Assembly (NCBI GenBank): GCA_949825065.1
Contig: OX463864.1
Span: forward strand, 18,427,327-18,491,326
DNA length: 64,000 bases
Direction of reading: 5' to 3'
Source: Odontocerum albicorne
Taxonomy: Eukaryota > Arthropoda > Insecta > Trichoptera > Odontoceridae
Shown: in pieces, positions 11,087 through 22,009 of the stretch
Numbering within the stretch: position 1 is the stretch's first letter
Layout of the letters: each line of letters begins with the position of its first letter
The notes under the pieces: model-generated
The model's input: only the letters and a program-made list of their open reading frames with translations
What the model was told of the DNA's origin: nothing
Databases searched by the model: none
Made by a program: the position numbers and the translations under genes

Positions 11087-11324
11087 ACAGTACCCGGCGG
11101 TAAATAATACACATCGGGCTTAAGAGACTGTCGGCCATAATCGGCTAACTTCCGCTTTGTAGAGCGTCGTCTCTGTCATTCATACACGTATTCCGTCGCG
11201 ATTTGTCAGTCGTTGTCAAGCGTTCTAGGGACAGAGACAACCCTCTACAAAGCCGACATTAGCCGATTATGGCCGACAGTCTTGTTCTTAAGTCTGACGT
11301 GTATTACTTACCGCCGGGTACTGT
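11087..11324. mobile_element. Foldback element (238 bp, ~95-bp inverted arms)
   Basis: The left arm from ACAGTACCCGGCGGTAA and the right arm ending TTACCGCCGGGTACTGT are inverted copies over about 95 bp (11087-11180 against 11230-11324). They share CGGCCATAATCGGCTAA and TTTGTAGAG. The spacer is about 50 bp and there is no coding. Confidence 0.9.
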
Positions 11325-11399
11325 GCTATATATTACTGTATTAAATTATAAAAATCTGGGCAGTTTGTTAACGTGTGGTGAGCTAGTCGGAAAGGACAT

Positions 11400-11570
11400 T
11401 GAAATAAGGGTAGCAACAGAGAACAAAGTAAACGGAATACGCATACATACCATCATGCAGTCTCCCTGTTGGAATAGGTAGACAGGATAGATCGCCACTT
11501 TTTCGACATACATCTTTCGCGCTCTTCTATATCCATAGACCTAATCATGCAGCTTCTGTGACTAATTTTA
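11400..11570. repeat. Lepidopteran-type short repeat fragment
   Basis: It contains CATACATACCATCATGCAGT and CTCCCTGTTGGAATAGGTAG followed by GACAGG. Similar fragments lie at about 14090-14140, 29160-29320, 29440-29510, 35200-35260, 40930-40990, 43690-43790 and 63725-63850. Confidence 0.5.
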
Positions 11571-11689
11571 CGTTTTCTTATTTTACAATGTCATACACTT
11601 GATCTAATCAAACTTTCCTTGGTCTTTCTCTCTAACCTTTACCACTCACATTTGCACAGCATATTTGTTTTGTTAGTCTTTCTTCATTC

Positions 11690-11900
11690 ATTTACGCATT
11701 TCTACAGCATTTGTTCGGCTCCTCTGTATTTTTCCACGTTTCTCTCCCATACATCAAAGTTGGCACCAAAATACTGTTGTGGACTATCATCTTAGCAGAT
11801 TTTGATACTGCCAGGTTCAAGTATATACGTGTATATGTATATTTTAGTGCCCCATATACTTTGTTTCCTATCGCTACACGTTGTTCACAGATGCCCAAAC
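11690..11900 (-). pseudogene. LINE reverse-transcriptase remnant
   Basis: The minus strand encodes LAVSKSAKMIVHNSILVPTL followed by MYGRETW, the late reverse-transcriptase motif (xxPTLLYGSExW). The same segment recurs at 33965-34025 (+), 45395-45440 (-) and 46840-46895 (-). Confidence 0.65.
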
Positions 11901-12077
11901 CATCTCACAGTGTTCTTCATCTTACTCAACATATCAGCCTTTAGTTAATATTCATCAATAATTACTCACTAAACGGAGTACATAACGTAATAAACAACAA
12001 CCGCACAATATCAAATGTAGCGTAAATGGCAATACTTAGTTGCGTGTAGGTGAACGCCTTGAAGTATGGGAGAGAGC

Positions 12078-12599
12078 TTAGGCCGAGGCCACACCAAAGT
12101 GCTTCGTTAGGTGCTAAGCTAGGTATTACGTGACTCGTATACTAGGTGATTTCATTTCACACTAAAGTGCTATGCACAAATTCATTTGACAGTTGGGAGC
12201 GGTTGAGTCAACACACGATGTCACTCTCAAAACTAGCCAATTTCATTATAACTTACCATCTTTATTTACTTTCTGTGAAACTTCATTCCAAAGTGATTTT
12301 ATTAAAGGTGCATTTTTGTATAATTTGCTCGATGGGTTCCACAAAGGCTCCCTTTTATACACAGCTGTTATTAAAACTTCCGCCATCTTGTAAAATCACG
12401 GTGACACAATAAAATTAACCAACACGCCTGTTCGCTAGGAGATTCACTCGGCGACAAATCGTCATGTAGAGTGGCGCGAAGCGTGCAGTGTGGCCATTGA
12501 TATAGTATGCGGTGGGTTGGTTCGCTAGGATATGTCGCCTAACTCGCAGCGTAGCTCTAAGCACCAAGCGAGGCTCCTACCTGTGTGTCTGCGGCCTTA
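12078..12599. mobile_element. MITE family 'GGCC', copy 1 (~520 bp)
   Basis: The ends are inverted: TTAGGCCGAGGCCACACC at left and, at right, ..ACCTGTGTGTCTGCGGCCTTA. Sub-terminal repeats of GCTAAGCTAGG/AGCGTAGCTCTAAGC appear. Other copies are 20390-20918, 46456-46723 (partial) and 56007-56214 (short). No transposase coding is present. Confidence 0.8.
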
Positions 12600-12639
12600 G
12601 ACTTATTGAGTAAACTAAGGATAAAACATTAGATTAATG

Positions 12640-12970
12640 CTGTGGAGATGCATGGACTGAGAAAACATTGTGGTGTATGAATTTATGAAAGAAGGAATAA
12701 AGGCATTAGAAATGTTCTAAGTAAGGTGAACAAAATATATTTAAGATGGTTTGGACATGTGGAGAGAATGAATTATTAATAAATTACTTAGCGAGTATAC
12801 AAGTTAGGGGTGCTGTGCTTGATGTGTGTGAAATAGGTAGGTTGAGTAAAACGTGTCTGTATTAAGCGGACCAGATTTTAAAAGAAGGTAAAATGAAAAC
12901 TGTAAATGATATAAGATTGTGCATGCCGAGGTGTATGAATTCGAAGGAGGGGAAAGTTAGAGAAGTTTAG
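12640..12970 (+). pseudogene. LINE reverse-transcriptase C-terminal remnant
   Basis: It contains AGATGGTTTGGACATGTGGA (RWFGHVE), a hallmark of the LINE C-terminus, in broken frames. Confidence 0.5.
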
Positions 12971-13590
12971 AGGTATTTTATTCTTTGTTTATTCCACAAG
13001 GAACATGGCATTTGTGTGTGTGTGTTTCAATTTTTTTTTAATTCATGAAAAGCTTTCCGTGTTTAATGGTAAATGCAACATTTAAAGAGGATTCTGTTAA
13101 TTAATTAATTTAATCCGTCCATCTCATAGGACATCTTCCTCTTGTTCGCCTTTCCTCAACTGTATACGTGACCACCAACTTCTCCAAATTTTCATTATTC
13201 TAGTTCTATATACTTTATTTATTTACTGTGACAGATGTTTCGCCTTAAGATGACTTTGTCAAATTGTGAATGAACTGTATGGCAAGATATATGGGGGGAG
13301 GTCAATACATTCACGGAATGAACGGGTTAAGGGAGGGGGGTAGTGAACATGCAAATGTTTCGATAATATGACTCATTATTAGTATATTCACCAACTTTTA
13401 AGTCTAATTTTGACAGTATTGTTTTAATATATCGTCGGGAGAGTATGTCGAACGTTAATAACATTCCAAGTTTGGAAAAAAATGAGTATCATCAATGAGT
13501 ATCGTCATCATTAAGTTTCTCACACAATAAGAGAAACCACCTCAAATCATTTTGGGAGAGATGTTAGCGGTTTACGGGGACTGTTGCCCT
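12970..13590. other. Unassigned sequence
   Basis: A short (TG)n near 13016-13024 and a copy of ACTTTTAAGTCTAATTTTGA shared with about 8004 are seen; nothing else is recognised. Confidence 0.4.
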
Positions 13591-13596
13591 GGAAAA

Positions 13597-13920
13597 ACGA
13601 TGGTTTACAAATGACAGTCTTTTTAACCTGTACACCGCGTCAAAAATCAAATTCCACGAATCCTGTGCGCGACACAATTTCGGCGTTTCTTAATTTCTAA
13701 GTTTAAACGCGTATTTTGTTTAGAACCACTGATATTTGATTACACCACCAAGTAAACATGACATTCAAGTAATTTTCTGATAATAAATAATAGTCATTAC
13801 TCTTAAGGAGACTCATTAAATAAAGGAGATAAACTAAACATTACGTAAAATACACAAAGGAATGCTACAGATCAGATCACAGGCGTTCGTGCTTCCCGCG
13901 AGGAACACGTTAAATAAGGG
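13597..13920 (+). repeat. Dispersed repeat, inverted copy at 59424-59745
   Basis: About 320 bp is highly similar to the minus strand of 59424-59745, including TTTAAACGCGTATTTTGTTT and GGAATGCTACAGATCAGA. There is no recognisable coding. Confidence 0.85.
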
Positions 13921-14399
13921 AGATAATCTATTGAAGTCGACCTCCGACCAGGATAGCCTGTTGAGGCAACTTCTTTAAACACCGTCAAAAAAGTAGAAAA
14001 TCTTTTGCTTTTTTTGGCCCTCTTCATTCCGCGAATTTATTGATCTCCCTTCGTAGGTATGTGGAGGAGGCGAAGGAAGTATGACGCGATAGGAAAGTTT
14101 GACACTCTCTGCCTACCCAACGGGGAAATGACGTGATTGTATCTATAATTTTAAATCAAGAAATAATGTGCATCTCGCACGCAGTTACACTCTTCGTGCA
14201 GTTCGTATTTTGCAAGACGAGGATATGTGCAGCAGGCAGCCGGTTAGGCATGTTAACTAGTACTATATTGCATCGTAATGTCAACTTTGCCTTCAGTAAA
14301 CCGGTATTCGAACCTGAGGACGTCGTAGAAAGGTAATAGGTAATGTACGGTAGCTCGACATGCACTGTGCAACGTCCGTCTGTTACGAATAGATGTGTA

Positions 14400-14450
14400 A
14401 TTAAAAACGATTTCTATAATAAACGATTTCTATAATAAACGATTTCTATA
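14400..14450. repeat. Short 18-bp tandem repeat
   Basis: AAACGATTTCTATAATA is repeated three times. Confidence 0.8.
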
Positions 14451-14529
14451 ATATTATACAACAAGATTTTTAACTCGTATAATGTACGGATTCAGAGTTT
14501 ATTTTATTTATTAACACTTCGTTGCAAAA

Positions 14530-14585
14530 AACAATCTAGTGGGCTAATTGTCAGACGGCAATTTCTTCAAACCAACCAACCAGAT
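14530..14585 (-). mobile_element. SINE/LINE 3'-tail fragment
   Basis: The minus strand reads CTGGTTGGTTGGTTTGAAGA then TTGCC and GGC.ATT, the 3' tail shared by SINEs and LINEs in this window. Confidence 0.5.
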
Positions 14586-14647
14586 AAAAGTAAATAAAGC
14601 AAGTTACATGGTCGCAAATTAATAAGTGCACGCATTCTATGAAATGT

Positions 14648-15104
14648 AAAATAAATAAATCTGTGAGATCATCTAATTTGCCCAAATAAATATGTGAGAT
14701 CGTCTGATTCGCCCAAATAAATAAATCTGTGAGATCGTCTCATTCGCCCAAATAAATAAATCTGTGATATAGTCTGATTTGCCCAAATAAATAAATCTGT
14801 GCGATCGTCTGATTCGCCCAAATAAATAAATCTGTGAGATCGTCTGATTTACCCAAATAAATAAATCTGTGAGATCGTCTGATTCGCCCAAATAAATTAA
14901 TCTGTGAGATCGTCTGATTCGCCCAAGTAAATAAATCTGTGAGATCGTCTAATTCGCCCAAATAAATAAATCTGTGAGATCGTCTGATTTACCCAACTAA
15001 ATAAATCTGTGAGATCGTCTGATTCGCCCAAATAAATTAATCTGTGAGATCGTCTGATTCGCCCAAAAAAATAAACCGGTGAGATCGTCTGATTCGCCCT
15101 TTTT
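14648..15104. repeat. 35-bp minisatellite, about 13 units
   Basis: The unit is AAATAAATAAATCTGTGAGA followed by TCGTCTGATTCGCCC. Point variants (ATTCGCCC/ATTTGCCC/ATTTACCC) and one short 31-bp unit are seen. Long open frames across it are an effect of the repeat, not genes. Confidence 0.95.
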
Positions 15105-15600
15105 ATTAGAACTAGTTTTAAAAAAAACTATATCTATGTCCAAATGAACAATGACAATTATATGCATTGTAATATTGAAGAGATAATTGTAACTGCCGAT
15201 CATCATCATGATAACGCTTTGGTTATCTGCTATAGCGTAAGTATATAATTAAATAAACGGGATAAAAGAGATAGATATGTAGAGATAATATAACTGAGTT
15301 ATTGTTACTTGACGTGTGCGCACACGCTAAGCTCTTTATTCCGTTATCTATCAATATTGAATATCAGAAATCGGCACACTGGTAAACTACCTTAAAAATA
15401 TGCCGATTTTCAGAACGATCACACTTGTTAGGGCCGAATTCACAGCCTGGCCTAGTTATTAATTTCTTATCTGAAAATTTGTTGAATTGAGCAGGACCTC
15501 ATTCGCTCCGAACTTCAAAGTAAGGTAATCAAACCATGCGAATATCTTATTGAAGAAGGGTACAACATTTGTGCAAAATTTAACTTTAAATACTATGAAT
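15105..15600. other. Unassigned sequence
   Basis: No gene or element was recognised between the two tandem arrays. Confidence 0.4.
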
Positions 15601-18600
15601 CATCATCATCATTATCATTGCTAACCAGGGTCGATCCACTGCTGGATGAAGGTCTCCCCAAGTTGTATACATATCATCATCATTGTCAACCAGGGTCGAC
15701 CCACTGCTGGATGAGGTCTCCCCAAGTTGTATACATATCATCATCATTGTCAACCAGGGTCGACCCACTGCTGGATGAGGTCTCCCCAAGTTTATCATCA
15801 TCATTGTCAACCAGGGTCGACCCACTGCTGGATGAGGTCTCCCCAAGTTGTATACATATCATCATCATTGTCAACCAGGGTCGACCCACTGCTGGATGAG
15901 GTCTCCCCAAGTTGTATACATATCATCATCATTGTCAACCAGGGTCGACCCACTGCTGGATGAGGTCTCCCCAAGTTTATCATCATCATTGTCAACCAGG
16001 GTCGACCCACTGCTGGATGAGGTCTCCCCAAGTTGTATACATATCATCATCATTGTCAACCAGGGTCGACCCACTGCTGGATGAGGTCTCCCCAAGTTGT
16101 ATACATATCATCATCATTGTCAACCAGGGTCGACCCACTGCTGGATGAGGTCTCCCCAAGTTTATCATCATCATTGTCAACCAGGGTCGACCCACTGCTG
16201 GATGAGGTCTCCCCAAGTTGTATACATATCATCATCATTGTCAACCAGGGTCGACCCACTGCTGGATGAGGTCTCCCCAAGTTGTATACATATCATCATC
16301 ATTGTCAACCAGGGTCGACCCACTGCTGGATGAGGTCTCCCCAAGTTGTATACATATCATCATCATTGTCAACCAGGGTCGATCCACTGATGGATGAGGT
16401 CTCCCCAAGTTGTATACATATCATCATCATTGTCAACCTGGGTCGATCCACTGCTGGATGAAGGTCTCCCCAAGTTGTATACATATCATCATCATTGTCA
16501 ACCAGGGTCGACCCACTGCTGGATGAGGTCTCCCCAAGTTGTATACATATCATCATCATTGTCAACCAGGGTCGACCCACTGCTGGATGAGGTCTCCCCA
16601 AGTTGTATACATATCATCATCATTGTCAACCAGGGTCGATCCACTGCTGGATGAGGTCTCCCCAAGTTGTATACATATCATCATCATTGTCAACCAGGGT
16701 CGACCCACTGCTGGATGAGGTCTCCCCAAGTTGTATACATATCATCATCATTGTCAACCAGGGTCGATCCACTGCTGGATGAGGTCTCCCCAAGTTGTAT
16801 ACATATCATCATCATTGTCAACCAGGGTCGACCCACTGCTGGATGAGGTCTCCCCAAGTTGTATACATATCATCATCATTGTCAACCAGGGTCGACCCAC
16901 TGCTGGATGAGGTCTCCCCAAGTTGTATACATATCATCATCATTGTCAACCAGGGTCGACCCACTGCTGGATGAGGTCTCCCCAAGTTGTATACATATCA
17001 TCATCATTGTCAACCAGGGTCGACCCACTGCTGGATGAGGTCTCCCCAAGTTGTATACATATCATCATCATTGTCAACCAGGGTCGACCCACTGCTGGAT
17101 GAGGTCTCCCCAAGTTGTATACATATCATCATCATTGTCAACCAGGGTCGACCCACTGCTGGATGAGGTCTCCCCAAGTTGTATACATATCATCATCATT
17201 GTCAACCAGGGTCGACCCACTGCTGGATGAGGTCTCCCCAAGTTGTATACATATCATCATCATTGTCAACCAGGGTCGACCCACTGCTGGATGAGGTCTC
17301 CCCAAGTTGTATACATATCATCATCATTGTCAACCAGGGTCGACCCACTGCTGGATGAGGTCTCCCCAAGTTGTATACATATCATCATTGTCAACCAGGG
17401 TCGACCCATTGCTGGATGAGGTCTCCCCAAGTTGTATACATATCATCATCATTGTCAACCAGGGTCGATCCACTGCTGGATGAGGTCTCCCCAAGTTGTA
17501 TACATATCATCATCATTGTCAACCTGGGTCGATCCACTGCTGGATGAAGGTCTCCCCAAGTTGTATACATATCATCATCATTGTCAACCAGGGTCGACCC
17601 ACTGCTGGATGAGGTCTCCCCAAGTTGTATACATATCATCATCATTGTCAACCAGGGTCGACCCACTGCTGGATGAGGTCTCCCCAAGTTGTATACATAT
17701 CATCATCATTGTCAACCAGGGTCGATCCACTGCTGGATGAGGTCTCCCCAAGTTGTATACATATCATCATCATTGTCAACCAGGGTCGACCCACTGCTGG
17801 ATGAGGTCTCCCCAAGTTGTATACATATCATCATCATTGTCAACCAGGGTCGACCCACTGCTAGATGAGGTCTCCCCAAGTTGTATACATATCATCATCA
17901 TTGTCAACCAGGGTCGACCCACTGCTGGATGAGGTCTCCCCAAGTTGTATACATATCATCATCATTGTCAACCAGGGTCGACCCACTGCTGGATGAGGTC
18001 TCCCCAAGTTGTATACATATCATCATCATTGTCAACCAGGGTCGACCCACTGCTGGATGAGGTCTCCCCAAGTTGTATACATATCATCATCATTGTCAAC
18101 CAGGGTCGACCCACTGCTGGATGAGGTCTCCCCAAGTATACATATCATCATCATTGTCAACCTGGGTCGACCCACTGCTGGATGAGGTCTCCCCAAGTTG
18201 TATACATATCATCATCATTGTCAACCAGGGTCGACCCACTGCTGGATGAGGTCTCCCCAAGTTGTATACATATCATCATCATTGTCAACCAGGGTCGATC
18301 CACTGCTGGATGAAGGTCTCCCCAAGCTGTATACATATCATCATCATTGTCAACCTGGGTCGATCCACTGCTGAATGAAGGTCTCCCCAAGCTGTATACA
18401 TATCATCATCATTGTCAACCTGGGTCGATCCACTGCTGAATGAAGGTCTCCCCAAGCTGTATACATATCATCATCATTGTCAACCTGGGTCGATCCACTG
18501 CTGAATGAAGGTCTCCCCAAGCTGTATACATATCATCATCATTGTCAACCAGGGTCGATCCACTGCTGGATGAAGGTCTCCCTAATTTGTATATATATAT

Positions 18601-18660
18601 CATCATCATCATTGTCAACCAGGGTTGATCCACTGCTGGATGAAGGTCTCCCCAAGTTGA
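15600..18660 (-). repeat. 64-bp satellite derived from an RTE-like LINE 3' end, about 48 units
   Basis: The unit on + is GTTGTATACATATCATCATC, ATTGTCAACCAGGGTCGACC, CACTGCTGGATGAGGTCTCC, CCAA. On the minus strand it reads in frame W/L-G-(D/E)-L-IQQWVDPG-stop, then CAATGATGATGATA. This is the last residues, stop codon and trinucleotide tail of the RTE-like LINE that is present once, unamplified, at 18625-18865. A 57-bp variant lacking the TATACATA part recurs every 185 bp (15792, 15977, 16162). Right-end units carry GCTGAATGAAG/CAAGCTG variants. Confidence 0.95.
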
Positions 18661-18865
18661 CTCCAAATAGTTCGGTTCTTTGCTCGTTGATGCCATGTGA
18701 TGCTGTCATGCTTTCTGATTTCATATATCCAGCTTACCTTCGGTCTTCTTCTGGGCCTCATTATGCCTCTTGGGTACCATTGGACTATTTCGGATGTCCA
18801 TCGGGACATTCTGGACACGTGTCCTGCCCATTGCCACTTTATTATTTTGCACATTTTTATAACGT
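18625..18865 (-). pseudogene. RTE-like LINE 3' end (likely founder of the 64-bp array)
   Basis: The minus strand encodes KWQWAGHVSRMSRWTSEIVQ, WYPRG..RRRPKVSW, then TWHQRAKNRTIWSQLGETFI and QQWINPG-stop. The stop is followed directly by a CAATGATGATGATGAT tail. This is the conserved C-terminus of RTE-like reverse transcriptases (WAGHVxR..W..GRPxxRW..LGExxxQQW). It is truncated at its 5' side, and its 3' side merges into the satellite. Confidence 0.9.
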
Positions 18866-18919
18866 CTTCTACCTTCTATGAATATTATGAGGTATATGTC
18901 TATAAATATTGTAAAGTGA

Positions 18920-19510
18920 ATGACAGTGCGGTAACGCCATAACATGCAGAAAGTCGCTGGTTCGAGCCCGACGCTGTGCTATTCCCCTTGTCCCTTCGCC
19001 CTGTTGTAATTTTTGCGGCCATCTGGATCAATCCGCAGAACACATTCTGTGGTACTCAGTCAGTAATTTCCGAAGGGAATTCCACTTAGCCTTACGTCGG
19101 TTCATCTTCGGACCAATTGGCTACACCTCATCTAGTGGCGTCAAATGATAGTTTTGTTGTATTTAAAATTTTCTGTGAAAGTATTGGCAACTTGCTGGGC
19201 TTTATAACTCCAGGCCTTAAGCCATTTTATAAGAAATCTTTTACTGCATTGCGAATAATTTTCCTTCTCCCGTGATGTCTGACCTTAAGTCCGTCGTCAT
19301 TACTGTTCTTTTCAGACTCATGTGTGTCGCCACCGGAGAAGGCGTTTCTTTGGGCATTTCTTTCTTCGTCACTACGTGTAGTCGCGCTCATAAAAAAAAA
19401 AACATGAAGATTTTGATCTTCTAGTGTAGATCGCGCTGTATGGGGACTTATTTTAATCCATATAACAGCGTGGGTGGTGGTAGGATCGAACTGAACTGAG
19501 CTACTTCCCT
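18920..19510 (+). mobile_element. tRNA-derived SINE or composite repeat
   Basis: 18925-18985 holds a tRNA-like head with B-box GGTTCGAGCCC. The body (18990-19215) matches 25250-25475 on the minus strand. The tail part (19300-19500) matches 24375-24560 on the minus strand, with shared GTGTCGCCACCGG. No coding. Confidence 0.6.
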
Positions 19511-19679
19511 CGAATTACACAGGCATTTTTACGTCTAGTATTCGAGGGTATGGGATACTTATTGCATTATAGTATTGTTTCGTTGTATACAGTAAAACCT
19601 GGCGGACTTATTGTCATGTAGAAATATCTTACAACCAACGAAAATATGTTAAAAAGACCTTGAGTGAAACCCAGACTTA

Positions 19680-19780
19680 AATCTTTTTTTAAAACTAGGT
19701 TCCGAACGAGTATTAAACCCGCGATCTCCAGGTTATGAGACATGCATCTTGAGAACTATGCCACGGAGGTGGTCTTTGAC
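19680..19780 (-). mobile_element. tRNA-derived SINE head
   Basis: The minus strand begins CCACCTCCGTGGCATAGTT and carries GATCGCGGGTTTAATAC, at the places of the A and B boxes. The layout is as in the SINE at 58677. Confidence 0.6.
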
Positions 19781-19804
19781 TTTGGTCATATAGATTCCGT
19801 CCTT

Positions 19805-20140
19805 GGAATACTTTAAGAAGTGACTGAAAAAACTCTTAATTTCTTGTCAGTAAAATAACGTGTTTCATTCCTGATTTATTTTTGCTTTTCTGTCCACGAT
19901 CCCTTCCTTTCCTTTTGATTGATGATATCTCACTGTATATGAAAAAGAATGTTCGGGTGATTGTCTGTCTTTGTGGGGTTTGTGGGTATGTGCTCACGGA
20001 TGTGTTTATGGATTTCGTGGGGATGGATAGTCATTTGAATGATTTATGCGACCATAATTTGGTGCTTTTAATTTTGTCTGGTTGGATGGAAGAGTTTGCC
20101 GCCTGGCAATAAGCCCGCCAGATTGTATTTGCAATAAAAG
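19805..20140 (+). mobile_element. LINE 3' UTR and tail
   Basis: It begins with the segment that follows the LINE stop at 4530-4600 (TTTAAGAAGTGACTG..AACTCTTAATTT). It ends TCTGGTTGGATGGAAGAGTT, TGCCGCCTGGCAATAAGCCC, GCCAGATT plus an A-rich tail. The final 50 bp is shared with SINE tails at 51640-51704 and 58810-58860. Confidence 0.65.
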
Positions 20141-20389
20141 TGTTAAATAAATTCCTTAATATAAGGAATATATGTGACCAAATAACTATTCTATCAGCTG
20201 TATGTTCTAGACGTTAGCTAGACTTTTTATAGACACAGTAAAGATATAAGGACTAATTAAAAATGAAGTAAATGTTCTAGAATTGATAATTCGCCTTGTA
20301 AAATAGTTGGACATATGCACGGTAAAGCAATCTAGATTTTTTAATGTCCTAGTCCAGTGGTTTTCATATTTTTTCGTTTCACGACACCC

Positions 20390-20918
20390 TTAAGCCGAGG
20401 CCACACCAAAGTGCTTCATTATGTGCTAAGCTAGGTTTTACGTGACTCATGTACTAGGCGACTTCATGCTTGGCCACACCAAAGTGCTTTGCACAAATTC
20501 ATTTGACATTTGGGAGCGGTTGAGTCAACAAACGATGCCACTCTCAAAACTAACCAATTTCATTACAACTTACCTTATCTTTATTTACTTCCTGTGCAAC
20601 TTCATTCCAAAGTGATTTTAATACAGGTACATTTTTGTATAATTTGCTCGATGGGTTCCAAAAAGGCTCTCTTTTTTACTCAGCTGTTAAAAAAACTTCC
20701 GCCATCTTGTAAAATCACGGTGACACAATAAAATTAACCAACACGTCTGTTCGCCAGGAGATTCACTCGGTGACTAATCGTCATGTAGTGTGGCGCGAAG
20801 CGTGCAGTGTGACCATTGCGATTGTATGCGTTGTGTTGGTTAGATAGGATATGTCGCCTTGCTCGCAGCCTAGCTCTAAGCATCAAGCGAGGCTCCTACC
20901 TGTGTGGCCGAGGCCTTA
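20390..20918. mobile_element. MITE family 'GGCC', copy 2
   Basis: It is closely parallel to 12078-12599 along its whole length, including GGGAGCGGTTGAGTCAACA and GTAAAATCACGGTGACACA. The ends are TTAAGCCGAGGCCACACC and GTGTGGCCGAGGCCTTA. Confidence 0.85.
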
Positions 20919-21254
20919 TGAAACCTTGTGAATAAATTAATACCAGTGCACCAGTCACAATATCGGCATTCTCGTCTGCTGGGTTTCCTTATTACGAGTA
21001 TCTCAACATGGTGAATGCGATCTTTAGTCATGAAAAGGACTTCGAATTAAGAGGTACGACAATTACAGTTAGTTTGTCGACCCCTGACTTAAATGAACAA
21101 TCGTTATCGAATATCACGAGAAACATGAGCGATGTACAAAGTTCGTACCATCCGGGGTATTGAAATAGTCCATTGTGATTTGTAATCTGAAAATCCTATA
21201 TAAATCGATTCTGAATGTAAAGAATTCGTGACACATTTGTAATATTATTATAAT
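20919..21254. other. Unassigned sequence
   Basis: No gene or repeat was recognised. Confidence 0.4.
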
Positions 21255-21773
21255 ACTACCTTGATCAAAAAGTTTTAGGACTTTATTCATAAAATCGAAA
21301 ATACAAATTTATTAATCAAAATCGATATGGTCCCCTTCAAAGTACTCCCCATCGACTGCAACGTACTTACGCCAGCGCTTGATCCAATCCTCGAAACACC
21401 GCTGGTACTCAATTTTCGGTATGTCCATCAGAGCCGTCTTCGATTTTTTCATGACATCCTCTCGGGTGCTGTAACGCGTTCCGCGAAACGGTTTTTTTAA
21501 GTCGGTTGAACAGGAAAAAGTCGCAGGGAGCCAGATCAGGTGAATTCGAAGGCTGCTGCATAGTAGTCGTGTTGTTTTTGGTCAAAAACTCATGGAAATC
21601 ATGTCTTTCGCAAATTCAACGCGGTCCTTTTTTTGCATGAAATTGAGGTCTTTCGGCACCAGTTTTGCAGCGACACGTCTGAGGCCCAAATCACTAACCA
21701 AAATGAATTCCAATCGGGTGACTGACAGCGCTACACGGTGGCCGGTCCTAAAACTTTTTGATCAAGGTAGTAT
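21255..21773 (-). mobile_element. mariner-derived short element with both ends (about 515 bp)
   Basis: TA-flanked ends CTACCTTGATCAAAAAGTTT and AAACTTTTTGATCAAGGTAG are both intact. It has the family deletion junction (CATGGAAATCATGTCTTTC on +) and a second deletion that joins ACCAAAATG directly to AATTCCAATCGGG. No transposase function is possible. Confidence 0.92.
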
Positions 21774-21777
21774 ATTA

Positions 21778-22000
21778 CATGGTTGGTGCTAAAGTAAATA
21801 CCATTGTTTTAAATAACACACAGTCTATTCAATGCGAAAGGTGACTGATGGGAAATGAAATACAAGACATTGTTTATTTTGAGTTTACATTACCTTTTAT
21901 TCAAAATACACTCCTTGTGAGTCAATACAACATACAATACTGGAAGCGGTTTGTGGCAACTATAAATTTTAAATTCTGTATTATGGGTCGAATACATAAA
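21778..22000 (-). mobile_element. mariner-type 3' end fragment
   Basis: ATGGTTGGTGCTAAAGTAAA resembles 'TTGGTGCAxAAGTAAxT' mariner ends. The following block, TTATTCAAAATACACTCCTT, recurs at 39770-39820. Confidence 0.5.
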
Positions 22001-22009
22001 TTATAAATG

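Noticed and set aside
14673..15209. Minus-strand frames with repeated ESDDLTDLFIWAN
   Set aside because: Created by the 35-bp minisatellite; no start context, no domain, and not consistent between units.
15586..17740. Long open frames on both strands through the 64-bp array (peptides with repeated GETSSSSGSTLVDNDDD or HHHCQPGSTHCWMRSPQV)
   Set aside because: They are produced by a tandem repeat without stops in several frames. The only meaningful frame is the LINE C-terminus, which ends in a stop in every unit.
18477..18881. 134-residue plus-strand coding frame
   Set aside because: It is the antisense of the RTE-like LINE C-terminus and the array.
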